Origin: an uncultured Dysgonomonas sp.
Lineage (GTDB): Bacteria; Bacteroidota; Bacteroidia; Bacteroidales; Dysgonomonadaceae
Length of the DNA stretch: 6,907 nt
Assembly: GCA_937875275.1 (NCBI GenBank)
Contig: CALNCC010000002.1
Location: 1 to 6,907 of the forward strand
Direction of reading: 5' to 3'
The position numbers were made by a program, and so were the translations under genes. The notes beneath the pieces were generated by a model. That model was not told where the DNA came from, searched no databases, and saw only the letters and a program-made list of their open reading frames with translations. Below, one piece after another: positions 6,313-6,907 of this stretch. The first letter of the stretch is position 1. Each line of letters starts with the position of its first letter.

Positions 6313-6907
6313 ATGAAAAGTTTAAAAAACATTACGTTACTCATTTTGTCTTTATTGTTCAGCGTTCATGTTTGCGGTATGCCTCAGGCAGACGGCGACC
6401 CGCTGTCGAAAGAGGAAACGAAGGCTGTGATAGATGATCTTAACAGCGAACTGAAAAGAATGTATCTGCGTCAGGACTTGTGCGATACTATCAAACAAAC
6501 ATTTGAGGCGAAGTTGACTGCCGGCGAGTTTTACGATATCACTCCCGATGAGTTTGCCGCCAAAATGAAAACGGTGCTAAGAGACATCTCTAACGACTTG
6601 CACTTTCATGTAGGTGTAGTGAGAGAAAGACCGCAACAACCGCAGGGTAACCGCCCACGCCGTCCACAGAACAATAAAAGCTTGGATACGGTGCGGATTC
6701 TTGACGGAAATATAGGATACATAAAATGGAGAAGTTTCATCGCTAACGAGCAATCTTTTAAGGAAATGCGTGATGCTATTGAGAAACTGAAAGATTGCAA
6801 AGCACTCGTTATAGATGTTTCGCGCAATGGTGGGGGCGACGGTCGCAATGGTGGCTACCTCAACCAATTCTTATACAAAGAAAAAGACTATCAAGATTAT
6901 TTTAAAA
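6313..6907 (+). CDS. S41-family peptidase, N-terminal part (cut by right window edge)
   Basis: The first 198 residues of an exported serine peptidase of family S41 (C-terminal-processing/IRBP-like); the reading frame is open to the window end. A signal peptide is likely (MKSLKNITLLILSLLFSVHVCG). HVC is not a valid lipobox, so secretion by signal peptidase I is favoured. Residues about 30-100 are helical and charged, and resemble the N-terminal helical domain that precedes the core in IRBP-like S41 proteins. Residues 103-122 form a Pro/Gln/Arg/Asn-rich linker. The protease core begins near 127 (VRILDGNIGYIKWRSF), followed by ALVIDVSRNGGGDG at 164-177, the family's hallmark hydrophobic-D-x-x-x-NGGG strand and loop. 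The catalytic Ser and Lys are expected further downstream and are not in the window, so activity cannot be judged. The start is the only ATG that gives a signal peptide. The gene is divergent from the large TlpA-like gene. Confidence 0.85.
   Translation, partial: MKSLKNITLLILSLLFSVHVCGMPQADGDPLSKEETKAVIDDLNSELKRMYLRQDLCDTIKQTFEAKLTAGEFYDITPDEFAAKMKTVLRDISNDLHFHVGVVRERPQQPQGNRPRRPQNNKSLDTVRILDGNIGYIKWRSFIANEQSFKEMRDAIEKLKDCKALVIDVSRNGGGDGRNGGYLNQFLYKEKDYQDYFK

Noticed and set aside
6577..6867. Minus-strand open frames opposite the S41 peptidase start
   Set aside because: The plus strand here encodes the conserved IDVSRNGGGDG and core strands of S41 peptidases; the antisense products show no motif.

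Overview
The window looks like ordinary chromosomal DNA from a member of the Bacteroidales (Bacteroides, Parabacteroides or Dysgonomonas type; the genus cannot be fixed from sequence alone). The evidence is the gene content: a TlpA-type lipoprotein with an apparent DUF4369-like N-terminal region, a very long TlpA-like secreted protein, and a small WxWN-type lipoprotein. In addition, start codons lack strong Shine-Dalgarno sites, and several intergenic regions carry boxes resembling the Bacteroidetes promoter (TTTG, about 20 bases, TAnnTTTG). Base composition is moderate to AT-rich, and the gaps between genes are clearly AT-rich.

Layout from left to right. (1) 1-647, minus: the N-terminal 215 residues of galactokinase (galK), running off the left edge. 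(2) 798-1847, minus: an FAD-dependent oxidoreductase of the geranylgeranyl-reductase family. (3) 1848-2105: a divergent intergenic region with a (TGTA)6 microsatellite, a perfect dyad and a plausible promoter. (4) 2106-2609, plus: a small lipoprotein of unknown function. (5) 2638-2666: a strong hairpin between convergent genes, probably a bidirectional terminator. (6) 2725-3762, minus: a TlpA-like thioredoxin-fold lipoprotein with a WCPPC motif. (7) 3763-3905: a probable terminator followed by a promoter. (8) 3906-5969, minus: a 687-residue secreted protein with a C-terminal WCGPC thioredoxin domain. (9) 5970-6312: an AT-rich divergent intergenic region with an operator-like dyad. (10) 6313-6907, plus: the N-terminal part of an S41-family (IRBP/C-terminal-processing-like) peptidase, running off the right edge.

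How the genes relate. Four neighbouring products (lipoprotein, two TlpA-like proteins, S41 protease) are predicted to be exported to the periplasm or outer envelope, so the right two thirds of the window is an envelope-protein neighbourhood. The two thioredoxin-like proteins are adjacent on the same strand but appear to be transcribed separately. galK and the oxidoreductase are cytoplasmic-type enzymes with no evident functional link to the rest. I found no CRISPR array, tRNA, rRNA, insertion sequence or phage gene, and nothing that amounts to a clearly new system. The most notable items are the microsatellite next to the oxidoreductase start, the large uncharacterised N-terminal part of the 687-residue protein, and the Pro/Gln/Arg-rich linker in the peptidase.
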